The notes under the pieces are model-generated. The model made no database searches, was not told where the DNA came from, and worked only from the letters and a program-made list of their open reading frames with translations. A stretch of DNA of 9,486 nucleotides from an uncultured Bacteroidales bacterium. GTDB taxonomy: Bacteria; Bacteroidota; Bacteroidia; Bacteroidales; Bacteroidaceae. Shown here piece by piece: positions 1-6,432 of the stretch (the stretch's first letter is position 1; each line of letters starts with the position of its first letter). The translations under genes were made by a program, and so were the position numbers. The stretch covers positions 1 through 9,486 of the forward strand of contig CALDKD010000034.1 of NCBI GenBank assembly GCA_937898885.1. Direction: 5' to 3'.

Positions 1-158
1 TCCTACTCGCTTAACGGCTTCTCCGAGAGACGCCCCAGAACAGCCTCTGACTGCTCCGAAAAACACGGGGTGCTTACCTTTGAAAGCCTCTTTCGGTGGC
101 CCCTTTTTCAATTACTATCTGGGGGAAATCCACGTTACCATCTACATACAAAACGTAA

Positions 159-279
159 ATCAGTGTCCATTCGTTGTCCGTTCGTTGTCCGTTCGTTGTC
201 CGTTCGTTGTCCGTTCGTTGTCCGTTCGTTCTCCGTTCAGTGTCCGTTCTGCCTCCGTTCTGCCTCCGTTCTGGGTCCG
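159..279 (+). repeat. 11-bp direct tandem repeat, TCCG-anchored
   Basis: Five perfect head-to-tail copies of TTCGTTGTCCG occupy 170-224. They are followed by TTCGTTCTCCG (225-235), TTCAGTGTCCG (236-246), TTCTGCCTCCG twice (247-268) and TTCTGGGTCCG (269-279). A degenerate copy, ATCAGTGTCCA, precedes them at 159-169. TTC and TCCG stay constant while the middle drifts, more so toward the right. The period is close to one helical turn, so every anchor would face the same side of the DNA. The identical copies at the left suggest recent expansion by slippage. Function is unknown. Confidence 0.93.
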
Positions 280-291
280 TTTTTTAACGGA
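276..291. other. Perfect hairpin at the centre of the array
   Basis: TCCGTT (276-281) and AACGGA (286-291) are perfect reverse complements separated by TTTT (282-285), giving a six-pair stem with a four-base loop. The left arm contains the last TCCG anchor of the direct array and the right arm contains the first CGGA of the inverted array, so this is the axis of symmetry (283.5). It is not followed by a T-run on the + strand and is not called as a terminator. Confidence 0.75.
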
Positions 292-357
292 GAGACAGCG
301 GAAAGCGGGCGAAGTCACAGCAAAGTCACAGCGGAGCGGCAGCGGAGTCCCTGCGAA
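288..357 (-). repeat. Diverged inverted half of the 11-bp array
   Basis: CGGA-like anchors occur at exact 11-base steps: 288 CGGA, 299 CGGA, 310 CGAA, 321 CAAA, 332 CGGA, 343 CGGA and 354 CGAA. These are the reverse complement of the TCCG anchors on the left. Reflection about 283.5 puts 265-268 on 299-302, 232-235 on 332-335 and 221-224 on 343-346 with full complementarity. The seven bases between anchors are less conserved (GAGACAG, AAGCGGG, GTCACAG twice, GCGGCAG, GTCCCTG) and pair only partly with the left arm. Confidence 0.72.
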
Positions 358-468
358 CGCTGTACAGCCGGAGTGTCTTACTGATCTTGGCCCGCCTCCA
401 CGGACGTTCTGTCTGACGGATGCTCCCGGATTGACTTTGCCGTAATCCAGAACTGCCATACGCCTACA

Positions 469-485
469 GCCGCTCAAGAAGCGGC
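469..485. other. Hairpin GCCGCT/AGCGGC
   Basis: A perfect six-base inverted repeat, GCCGCT (469-474) and AGCGGC (480-485), encloses a five-base loop CAAGA. No T-run follows on either strand, so it is not a standard intrinsic terminator. Its role is unknown. Confidence 0.4.
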
Positions 486-542
486 CGCACTTACGCTGAA
501 AGTACCAACCGCCGGATGATGGAATGTTGCAATTTTCTGTCC

Positions 543-556
543 GTTAGAGTTCTAAC
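543..556. promoter_or_regulatory. Palindromic operator candidate upstream of the 575-605 promoter
   Basis: GTTAGA (543-548) and TCTAAC (551-556) are perfect inverted copies around GT. The centre lies about 60 bases before the predicted transcription start near 610, a usual place for a dimeric activator site. The palindrome is seen directly. The regulatory role is inferred, and no regulator is identified. Confidence 0.3.
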
Positions 557-574
557 TCAACTATTGCACAACCC

Positions 575-605
575 ATTGAGGTTTCAAAATAAAGACTTAA
601 CTTTG
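575..605 (+). promoter_or_regulatory. Bacteroidetes-type promoter (-33 ATTG, -7 TAACTTTG)
   Basis: TAACTTTG (598-605) matches the Bacteroidetes -7 consensus TAnnTTTG exactly. ATTG (575-578) matches the core TTG of the -33 element, with a 19-base spacer. The predicted start is about 609-612. It coincides with the first base of an eight-pair stem, and a terminator lies about 85 bases downstream. No good protein gene begins directly after it, so it probably drives a small RNA or a leader. Confidence 0.6.
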
Positions 606-609
606 CGGC

Positions 610-696
610 GTGATCCTCAGGGACAAGCGAGTCCGGCGGGTCACGTTTGTTTTATGCTGCAGTTGTGTGCGCCAGTCGCATCAGCCGCGGCTTTTT
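610..696 (+). ncRNA. Candidate small structured RNA, or attenuated leader
   Basis: The segment starts at the predicted start of the 575-605 promoter and ends in the terminator at 674-696, giving about 87 nt. CGTGATCC (609-616) pairs with GGGTCACG (638-645) in eight pairs, one of them G-U. Inside, GGAC (621-624) pairs with GTCC (631-634) around the loop AAGCGA. A mostly single-stranded linker (646-673) leads to the terminator. I do not recognise a riboswitch or known RNA family. A second promoter at 723-753 lies between it and the downstream enzyme gene, which favours a stand-alone RNA; a 5' leader with an attenuator remains possible. A 15-codon frame (654-701, MLQLCAPVASAAAFC) overlaps the terminator and could be a leader peptide, but no ribosome-binding signal supports it. 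Confidence 0.42.
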
Positions 697-697
697 G
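674..697 (+). terminator. Intrinsic terminator of the small-RNA candidate
   Basis: AGTCGC (674-679) pairs with GCGGCT (687-692) around the seven-base loop ATCAGCC, giving six pairs including one G-U. The last base of the stem begins a run of five T (692-696). The stem is short but GC-rich and the T-run is directly attached. It lies upstream of the promoter at 723-753, so it would end transcripts begun near 610 without affecting those begun near 759. Confidence 0.5.
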
Positions 698-722
698 TTA
701 ACTTAAAAATAACGATTGTCGT

Positions 723-753
723 GTTGCGGTCCGGATTATTGTACATATATTTG
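723..753 (+). promoter_or_regulatory. Bacteroidetes-type promoter of the arabinofuranosidase gene
   Basis: TATATTTG (746-753) is an exact match to TAnnTTTG. GTTG (723-726) serves as the -33 element with a 19-base spacer, the same spacing as the upstream promoter. The predicted start is about 757-760, leaving a leader of roughly 22-25 bases before the ATG at 782. The A-rich stretch AAAGAAAAATAA (770-781), typical of this phylum, precedes the start codon. Confidence 0.6.
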
Positions 754-781
754 CGGAAGACAATGTGGCAAAGAAAAATAA

Positions 782-3187
782 ATGACCGATAATATGTGTA
801 AGAGATTAATGCTGGTGGCTGTGATTGCAGCCTCAATGAGTGTGCTGACTGGCGCATCGCGCCTCAGCGCGCAGGACAAACTGTACGACAATACTTTCTC
901 ATTGAGTGATGTTGAGTTGCTTGACGGGCCGTTCCGTCATGCTATGGACCTTAATGTGCAGGTGTTGCTGGAGTACGATACGGACCGTCTGCTGGCTCCG
1001 TTCCTTCATGAGGCGGGTCTGCCAAAGAAGGCGGAGTATTTCCCGAACTGGGAGGGACTGGACGGTCACGTGGGCGGACACTACATATCGGCTCTGGCCA
1101 TTCACTACGCGGCTGCAGGCAGCCAGGAGTGCTATGACAGGCTGAAGTATGTGCTGTCTGAGCTGAAACGCTGTCAGGATGCCAACGGCAACGGATATGT
1201 GGGCGGCGTGCCAAATGGCACTGAGATATGGCGCGAGGTGAGCAAGGGCAATTTCGGCCCGCTGCACGGAGCCTGGGTTCCCTGGTACAATGTACACAAG
1301 ACATTCGCAGGGCTTCGCGATGCCTGGCAGTATGCGGGCATTGAGGAGGCGAGGGAGATGTTCATAAAGTTCTGCGACTGGGCTGTTGACCTGACCAAGG
1401 ACCTTACTGATGAGCAGATGGATCAGATGGTATCGCAGGAGTTCGGCGGAATGGACGAGGTCCTGGCCGACGCATATGCCATCACCGGCGACAAAAAGTA
1501 TATGACTACGGCCAAGCGTTTCGCGCATCATCTTATACTGGACAGTATGGCTGAGGGCATTGACAATCTTGACAACAAGCACGCCAATACTCAGGTGCCT
1601 AAGGTGGTAGGCTATGCCAGAATAGCGGATCTGGATGGCGACGCTACCTTCAAGACGGCGGCGGAGTTCTTCTGGGACAGAGTGGCCAACCATCGTTCTG
1701 TTGTGATTGGCGGAAACAGCCGCAGCGAGCACTTCCCCGCAGCCACGGACTACAAGAGCTATGTGGAGCATCGCGAGGGTCCTGAGTCTTGCAACACCAA
1801 CAATATGCTCAAGCTCACGCAGTTCCTGTTCAAGATGGATCAGAAGGCTGAGTATGCTGATTTCTATGAGCGCGCGCTTTACAACCACATTCTCTCAACC
1901 CAGCATCCTGAGCACGGAGGATATGTGTATTTCACCTCTATGCGCCCCGGTCACTACCGTGTATATTCGCAGCCAAACAGCGGAATGTGGTGCTGTGTGG
2001 GAACGGGTATGGAGAACCACGGAAAGTATGGTGAGTTCATCTACACGCACAATGGCTCAGAGGAGCTTTATGTGAATCTTTTCATAGCCTCCAAGTTGAG
2101 CTGGAAGGAGAACAAGGCTACATTCACTCAGGAGACACAGTTCCCGTACGCGGAGTCCAGCCGGATTACTGTTGACCTGAAAAAGAGCAAGAAGTTCAAG
2201 GTGATGGTACGCTGCCCGCAGTGGATAACGGAGGGCGAGTTCAGTGTGAGGGTAGGTGGCGTGGAGTATGCCGAAGGCGCCAAACCGTCATCGTATGTTG
2301 CCATTGACCGAAAGTGGAAGAGGGGCGATGTGATTGAGATCTCACTGCCGATGCACAATACAATAGAGCCTTTGCAGAACGAGGAGGAATATATTGCGGT
2401 GCTTCACGGCCCTATTGTAATGGCGGCCAGAACATCGCAGGAGCATCTTGACGGACTTATCTCTGACGATGGCCGTTGGGCTCACATAGCATCCGGACCG
2501 CTCACTCCGCTGGCTGAGACTCCGATTATGATTGGCAGCGAGAGTGAGATTGCAGGTAAGCTTCAGGCTATGAGACCGGTGGCGGGAAAGCCCCTGAGCT
2601 ATACGGTAGATGGCTTGTTTGATGACAGCAAGTTCGGCAATCTGGTGCTTGAGCCTTTCTTCAGCCTGCACGACAGCCGTTATGCGGTCTATTTCCTCTC
2701 ATTGAGCAATAGTGATTACAATGCGATGCTTGACAAGATCAAGGCCGATGAGCAGGCCATGCTCTTGCTTGACCGCCGCACGATAGACAAGGTTACACCC
2801 GCCGAGCAGCAGCCTGAGGTTGACCATCGTATGAGGCAGGAGAACTCGATGGGTGGCAATCAGGACAACAAGCCATACCGTACCGTACGTCGCGGAGGCT
2901 CGTTCAGCTACGAGCTTGCTACCGGCGGCAAGGATGAGATTACCCTCTGCATAGGCTACTGGGACAATGAGGAGAGCCGTATGCCAAGGGCTATGGAGAT
3001 AACCATCGACGGCGAGACTTTTGTCACGGAAAAGGAATTCCCGGCAACCAAAGAGAATAAGATAGTACGAAAGGAGTATAAGATTCCTTCTGAGCTTGTC
3101 TCAGGCAAGGAATATATCCGTGTGGGCTTCCGTGCCGCCCCGGACGCTATGGCCGCACGTGTATTTGATGTGAGAGTGCTTGATTGA
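782..3187 (+). CDS. Secreted GH127/GH146-type beta-L-arabinofuranosidase
   Basis: A complete 801-residue exo-enzyme of the DUF1680 superfamily (GH127/GH146), predicted to release terminal beta-L-arabinofuranose from plant glycans. Residues 9-25 are a hydrophobic signal segment with likely cleavage after SRLSA (30), so it should act in the periplasm or beyond. The catalytic alpha/alpha-barrel fills about 36-430 and a beta-rich part follows to about 550. Residues 565-650 resemble DUF4986 and 685-800 DUF6805, the usual tail of the long Bacteroidetes members. By comparison with Bifidobacterium HypBA1 (Glu322, Glu338, Cys340, Cys417, Cys418), the acid/base is probably Glu316 (SEHF). The Zn ligands are Glu335 and Cys337 (ESC) with Cys404 and Cys405 (WCC), Cys404 being the nucleophile, so the active site looks intact. 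ATG 794 is an alternative start giving MCKRLML and the same signal peptide. Family is sure; the exact substrate and the choice between GH127 and GH146 are not. Confidence 0.92.
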   Translation: MTDNMCKRLMLVAVIAASMSVLTGASRLSAQDKLYDNTFSLSDVELLDGPFRHAMDLNVQVLLEYDTDRLLAPFLHEAGLPKKAEYFPNWEGLDGHVGGHYISALAIHYAAAGSQECYDRLKYVLSELKRCQDANGNGYVGGVPNGTEIWREVSKGNFGPLHGAWVPWYNVHKTFAGLRDAWQYAGIEEAREMFIKFCDWAVDLTKDLTDEQMDQMVSQEFGGMDEVLADAYAITGDKKYMTTAKRFAHHLILDSMAEGIDNLDNKHANTQVPKVVGYARIADLDGDATFKTAAEFFWDRVANHRSVVIGGNSRSEHFPAATDYKSYVEHREGPESCNTNNMLKLTQFLFKMDQKAEYADFYERALYNHILSTQHPEHGGYVYFTSMRPGHYRVYSQPNSGMWCCVGTGMENHGKYGEFIYTHNGSEELYVNLFIASKLSWKENKATFTQETQFPYAESSRITVDLKKSKKFKVMVRCPQWITEGEFSVRVGGVEYAEGAKPSSYVAIDRKWKRGDVIEISLPMHNTIEPLQNEEEYIAVLHGPIVMAARTSQEHLDGLISDDGRWAHIASGPLTPLAETPIMIGSESEIAGKLQAMRPVAGKPLSYTVDGLFDDSKFGNLVLEPFFSLHDSRYAVYFLSLSNSDYNAMLDKIKADEQAMLLLDRRTIDKVTPAEQQPEVDHRMRQENSMGGNQDNKPYRTVRRGGSFSYELATGGKDEITLCIGYWDNEESRMPRAMEITIDGETFVTEKEFPATKENKIVRKEYKIPSELVSGKEYIRVGFRAAPDAMAARVFDVRVLD

Positions 3188-3189
3188 CG

Positions 3190-4824
3190 ATGCAGTCTCG
3201 CTCAGGGCTTAGATACAGGGCAGGATGGCTTGCCGCCGTTATGGTGGCAGGCCTTCTTTGTGCCGTATCCTGTGCCGGAGGTCAGATGGGTGAGCTGAGG
3301 CGGATAGAGAGGGTGGTGGATGCGAGTCCTGATTCCGCCAACCTGATGCTTGCGGGAATTGATGAGTCTGAGCTGAGCGGGAGAGGCAGGGCTCTGTATG
3401 CCATTCTCCGGACGCAGGTGGACTATAAACGGGGAATACCTGTAACATCGGACTCCCTGATCATGCAGGCTGTGAACTTCTATGGCGGCAGTCGCGACAG
3501 GTATCACGAGGCTATGGCCTGGTATTCGCTGGGCTGCGTCTATTCTGGTCTCAACAGGGATGTCACTGCTACAGAGGCCTTTAACTCCAATCTGGAGAGT
3601 GATGTGGCTGCCACCGATGCCTTCCTGCGTGCCAAGGAGCTCTTCCCCGACACTACAAGCATATACTATGCCGTGAGCGAGTATCAGCTTGGGGTGAGAT
3701 ACACCAAGAAGGAGATGTACGATGAGGCCATAGCGGCGTTTCGGGACTGCAAGGCTAACTTCGCGCGTCTGGGCCGGATGGAGAATGTTGGCCTTTCTGA
3801 TTACTCAATAGCGGCTGTCTATCTGTTCAAGAGGGATTATGTCACGGCCAGACAGATGTTCACCCGCCTTTTGAGTGATGAGAACCTTTCCATAACACGC
3901 AAGAATGACTGCTGGCTGCAGCTTGCCAAGATTGCGGTGTATGGCGATGCCGATTATGACAGGGCAACGGACTGTGTTGACAGATACATAGCGGGCAGTG
4001 ACCAGAAAATTCCGGCGTCGGGATATCTTCTGAAGGGCAGGCTCTTCGCCGTGCGGCATCAGAATGACTCGGCATTCCATTACTACAGCAAGTCTGTGGC
4101 AGGCACCACCGACATCAATACTCTCTGCCTGGATTACAAATGTCTGGCGGATCTGGCGGTGAAGATGCGTAACTACACGGCTGCCATCAACTTCTCGGAA
4201 ATGTATGAGACGCTGCTGGACTCGGTCTATACGGTACGCAGTCAGAACGAGATTACCAGAGTGAGGATTAACCATATTGAGGAGGTGCACGGCCAGCGTC
4301 TGCGTCAGTCCCGGGTGAGAGCCGTGGCATTCAGTATCGCCGCGGTAATGTCGCTTCTGATAATCGGCCTTATCGTATTCATACAGATGGACCGCGAGAG
4401 AAAGTCTTACTATATCCGTCTGCACGATGAGTTCCTTCTGAACCAGAACAAGGAGCAGAGCCGGAGCGCGGCGGCGCAGAATAAGGATATGTTGCAGTCT
4501 TGCTGCGAGATGTTCCGTAATGGCGCGGCGTATGGTCTGATAACGAAAGTATCGCTGGAGCAGCGGGCGTTCAAGCCAGAGGAGCGCGAGGTGGTCAATC
4601 ACGACATAGGCCTCTATTTCTCAGACATTCTGGCTCAGGTGAGGGGCGAGTCTCCGAAAATCAACACGCAGGAGATGTCTTATATGGTGCTGAAGGCCTT
4701 GCGGCTCGACTCGAGGACAATCTCGGATATTCTATGCACATCGCAGGCCAACCTGCGCTCCATCAAGTCCCGTATCAGGCAGAAGTTGCCGGCGGATACT
4801 TTCAATCGCTTTTTGGGGGAGTGA
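3190..4824 (+). CDS. TPR lipoprotein-like membrane regulator with C-terminal HTH
   Basis: A 544-residue protein with the Bacteroidetes layout of signal, TPR domain, membrane helix and cytoplasmic HTH. Residues 11-28 are a hydrophobic signal ending in AVSC, a weak lipobox with Cys28 as the possible lipidation site. Helical TPR-like repeats run from about 35 to 345 (for example AWYSLGCVYSGL and YDEAIAAFRDC). A membrane helix spans about 378-399. Residues 400-440 are charged and helical, and 490-533 look like a LuxR/sigma-region-4-type HTH (SRTISDILCTSQANLRSIKSRI) ending in RQKLP. I infer a periplasmic sensor that acts on transcription from the membrane; the ligand is unknown. ATG 3190 is preferred over the TTG at 3184, which overlaps the stop of the upstream gene. 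Only two bases separate the stop (3185-3187) from this ATG, so the two genes are probably co-transcribed and translationally coupled. A 14-residue near-duplication occurs at 124-131/138-145. Confidence 0.72.
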   Translation: MQSRSGLRYRAGWLAAVMVAGLLCAVSCAGGQMGELRRIERVVDASPDSANLMLAGIDESELSGRGRALYAILRTQVDYKRGIPVTSDSLIMQAVNFYGGSRDRYHEAMAWYSLGCVYSGLNRDVTATEAFNSNLESDVAATDAFLRAKELFPDTTSIYYAVSEYQLGVRYTKKEMYDEAIAAFRDCKANFARLGRMENVGLSDYSIAAVYLFKRDYVTARQMFTRLLSDENLSITRKNDCWLQLAKIAVYGDADYDRATDCVDRYIAGSDQKIPASGYLLKGRLFAVRHQNDSAFHYYSKSVAGTTDINTLCLDYKCLADLAVKMRNYTAAINFSEMYETLLDSVYTVRSQNEITRVRINHIEEVHGQRLRQSRVRAVAFSIAAVMSLLIIGLIVFIQMDRERKSYYIRLHDEFLLNQNKEQSRSAAAQNKDMLQSCCEMFRNGAAYGLITKVSLEQRAFKPEEREVVNHDIGLYFSDILAQVRGESPKINTQEMSYMVLKALRLDSRTISDILCTSQANLRSIKSRIRQKLPADTFNRFLGE

Positions 4825-4851
4825 TAATCCGCTGATTCAAATTATTATGTG

Positions 4852-4859
4852 TAACTTTG
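4852..4859 (+). promoter_or_regulatory. -7 box of the lysS operon promoter
   Basis: TAACTTTG matches TAnnTTTG exactly and is identical to the box at 598-605. No good -33 TTTG/TTG lies at the right spacing; the bases near 4829-4832 read CCGC. The predicted start is about 4864-4866, giving a leader of roughly 28 bases before the ATG at 4893. The box lies in the 68-base gap after the TPR gene, where I see no terminator hairpin, so some read-through from upstream is possible. Confidence 0.5.
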
Positions 4860-4892
4860 CCATCCGAAATTGAAATATTTGACGAAAACCGT

Positions 4893-6431
4893 ATGGAATT
4901 AAGTGATCAGGAACAATTTAGGAGAGACAGTCTGAATGAGTTGCGTGCTATGGGCATTGACCCGTATCCAGCCGCCATGTATCCAACAAATGCCTTCTCC
5001 GACGAGATAAAAGCCAATTTCATTGAGAATGCCGAGGAGCCTCGCAAGGTATGCATAGCAGGTCGGATGATGAGCCGCCGTATAATGGGCAAGGCCTCGT
5101 TTATTGAGCTGCAGGACTCCAAGGGACGTATCCAGGTCTATGTTACCCGCGATGATATCTGCCCCGATGAGAGCGATACCGAGAAGGTGATGTACAACAA
5201 GGTGTTCAAGAAACTTCTGGATATTGGCGATTTCATTGGCATTGAGGGCTTCGTGTTCCGCACGCAGATGGGCGAGATTACCGTCCACGCACAGAGGCTG
5301 ACCGTACTGGCCAAGTCCCTGCGCCCGCTTCCAATCGTGAAGTACAAGGATGGCGTGGCGTACGATAAGTTCGATGACCCGGATCTGCGCTATCGTCAGC
5401 GCTATGTTGACCTGGTGGTGAACGATGGCGTAAAGGAGACCTTCCTGAAACGCTCACGCATCATCCGCACTATGCGCAGCGTGCTTGATGAGGCCGGATA
5501 CACCGAGGTTGAGACTCCTATCCTTCAGTCAATACCAGGTGGCGCAAGCGCCCGTCCGTTCATTACGCATCATAACACTCTTGATATGGACCTTTATTGC
5601 CGTATCGCTACGGAACTCTATCTGAAGCGCCTTATCGTGGGCGGCTTTGAGGGCGTGTATGAGATTGGCAAGAACTTCCGTAACGAGGGTATGGACCGTA
5701 CCCATAACCCGGAGTTCACCTGTATGGAGCTCTATGTCCAGTACAAGGATTATAACTGGATGATGGATTTCACCGAGAGACTGCTGGAGAGGATTTGCCT
5801 CGCGGCAAATGGCTGCTATGAGTCGAAGATTGGCGATAACGTGGTCAGCTTCAAGGCTCCATACCGCCGTCTGCCTATCCTGGACGCGATAAAGGAGAAG
5901 ACAGGCTATGACCTGAACGGAAAGTCTGAGGACGAGATCCGCGATATCTGCAAGGCCTTGAAGATGGAGATTGACCCGTCTATGGGAAAAGGCAAGCTTA
6001 TCGATGAGATTTTCGGCGAGTTCTGCGAGGGTACATACATCCAGCCTACATTCATTACAGACTATCCTGTTGAGATGAGTCCGCTTACCAAGATGCATCG
6101 CTCAAAGCCGGGACTTACCGAGCGCTTTGAGTTGATGGTGAACGGCAAGGAGCTGGCCAACGCATATTCTGAGCTGAATGACCCGATTGATCAGTACGAG
6201 CGTTTTCAGGAGCAGCTGCGCCTGAGCCAGAAGGGCGATGACGAGGCTATGTTCATTGATCAGGACTTTGTACGCGCTCTTGAGTATGGAATGCCTCCTA
6301 CAAGCGGCATCGGTATCGGAATTGACCGTCTTGTTATGCTTATGACCGGCCAGCAGGCTATTCAGGAGGTGCTTTTCTTCCCGCAGATGAAGCCTGAGGT
6401 GTCTCAGAACAACACTCAAACAGAGGAATAA
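4893..6431 (+). CDS. lysS: Lysine--tRNA ligase (class II LysRS)
   Basis: Cytoplasmic lysyl-tRNA synthetase, which charges tRNA-Lys with lysine using ATP. The 512 residues comprise an N-terminal OB-fold anticodon-binding domain (about 50-145) and a class II catalytic core (about 160-500). Motif 1 includes EVETPIL (205-211) followed by GGASARPF (216-223). Motif 2 is FRNEGMDRTHNPEFT (262-276) and motif 3 is GIGIGIDRLVMLMTG (472-486). The ATG at 4893 gives the expected N-terminus (MELSDQEQFRRD). A longer frame from TTG 4857 would start inside the promoter -7 box and is rejected. The protein ends 26 residues after motif 3 in a polar tail. Bacteroides LysS is, from memory, about 575 residues with an extra C-terminal domain that is absent here; E. 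coli LysS is about 505. It is the first gene of the lysS-gpsA-pgi-HAD cluster, and gpsA begins one base after its stop. Confidence 0.97.
   Translation: MELSDQEQFRRDSLNELRAMGIDPYPAAMYPTNAFSDEIKANFIENAEEPRKVCIAGRMMSRRIMGKASFIELQDSKGRIQVYVTRDDICPDESDTEKVMYNKVFKKLLDIGDFIGIEGFVFRTQMGEITVHAQRLTVLAKSLRPLPIVKYKDGVAYDKFDDPDLRYRQRYVDLVVNDGVKETFLKRSRIIRTMRSVLDEAGYTEVETPILQSIPGGASARPFITHHNTLDMDLYCRIATELYLKRLIVGGFEGVYEIGKNFRNEGMDRTHNPEFTCMELYVQYKDYNWMMDFTERLLERICLAANGCYESKIGDNVVSFKAPYRRLPILDAIKEKTGYDLNGKSEDEIRDICKALKMEIDPSMGKGKLIDEIFGEFCEGTYIQPTFITDYPVEMSPLTKMHRSKPGLTERFELMVNGKELANAYSELNDPIDQYERFQEQLRLSQKGDDEAMFIDQDFVRALEYGMPPTSGIGIGIDRLVMLMTGQQAIQEVLFFPQMKPEVSQNNTQTEE
6422..6427 (+). promoter_or_regulatory. 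Shine-Dalgarno-like site of gpsA
   Basis: AGAGGA lies five bases before the gpsA ATG, inside the last codons of lysS. It is the only clear Shine-Dalgarno-like sequence before a gene in this window and supports the start at 6433. Confidence 0.45.
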
Positions 6432-6432
6432 G

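Larger units (their letters stand above)
1..574. other. Intergenic region without a supported gene
   Basis: No convincing coding region is present. Two + frames stay open from the left edge to 384 and 445, and one - frame is open from 477 to 160. All cross the 11-bp array, whose units lack stop codons and whose length (11 is not a multiple of 3) rotates the frame. The translations are low-complexity (repeats such as CPFVVRSLSVR) and resemble no family I know. The left 158 bases may belong to the region downstream of a gene outside the window. A weak feature there is GCC(86-88)/GGC(98-100) before CCCCTTTTTC, too poor to call a terminator. The stretch 358-542 holds a perfect GCTGTACAGC palindrome (359-368), a GGATT/AATCC pair (428-432/444-448) and a hairpin at 469-485. 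Confidence 0.6.

Noticed and set aside
1..60. 3' end of a - strand gene (frame ending in TAG at 3-5)
   Set aside because: The frame is short, has no clear start, and resembles no known protein; the window edge prevents a judgement.
159..357. CRISPR array
   Set aside because: Units are 11 bp and directly abutting, with no unique spacers of 30 bp or so and no cas genes.
70..445. Two overlapping + frames across the repeat array, open from the left edge
   Set aside because: Low-complexity translation of an 11-bp repeat that lacks stops in several frames; no recognisable domain and two frames open at once, so openness is a by-product of the repeat.
160..477. 105-codon - frame with RTDNERTTNG-type repeats
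   Set aside because: Same repeat artefact on the other strand; no promoter or start signal found, and the part outside the array resembles no protein.
609..701. Known riboswitch (TPP, FMN, cobalamin) or tRNA
   Set aside because: None of the conserved core sequences I know for these classes is present, and no cloverleaf with a T-loop can be drawn.
899..1888. Long 329-codon - frame inside the arabinofuranosidase gene
   Set aside because: Antisense shadow of a clear gene with an intact active site; no start signals and no known domains. The - frame at 3805-4602 is rejected for the same reason.
3184..3189. TTG start for the TPR gene
   Set aside because: It overlaps the stop of the previous gene, and the ATG two codons later gives an equally complete signal segment.
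4857..4892. Upstream TTG start for lysS
   Set aside because: The TTG is part of the promoter -7 box TAACTTTG, so it would lie upstream of the transcript start; ATG 4893 gives a normal LysS N-terminus.
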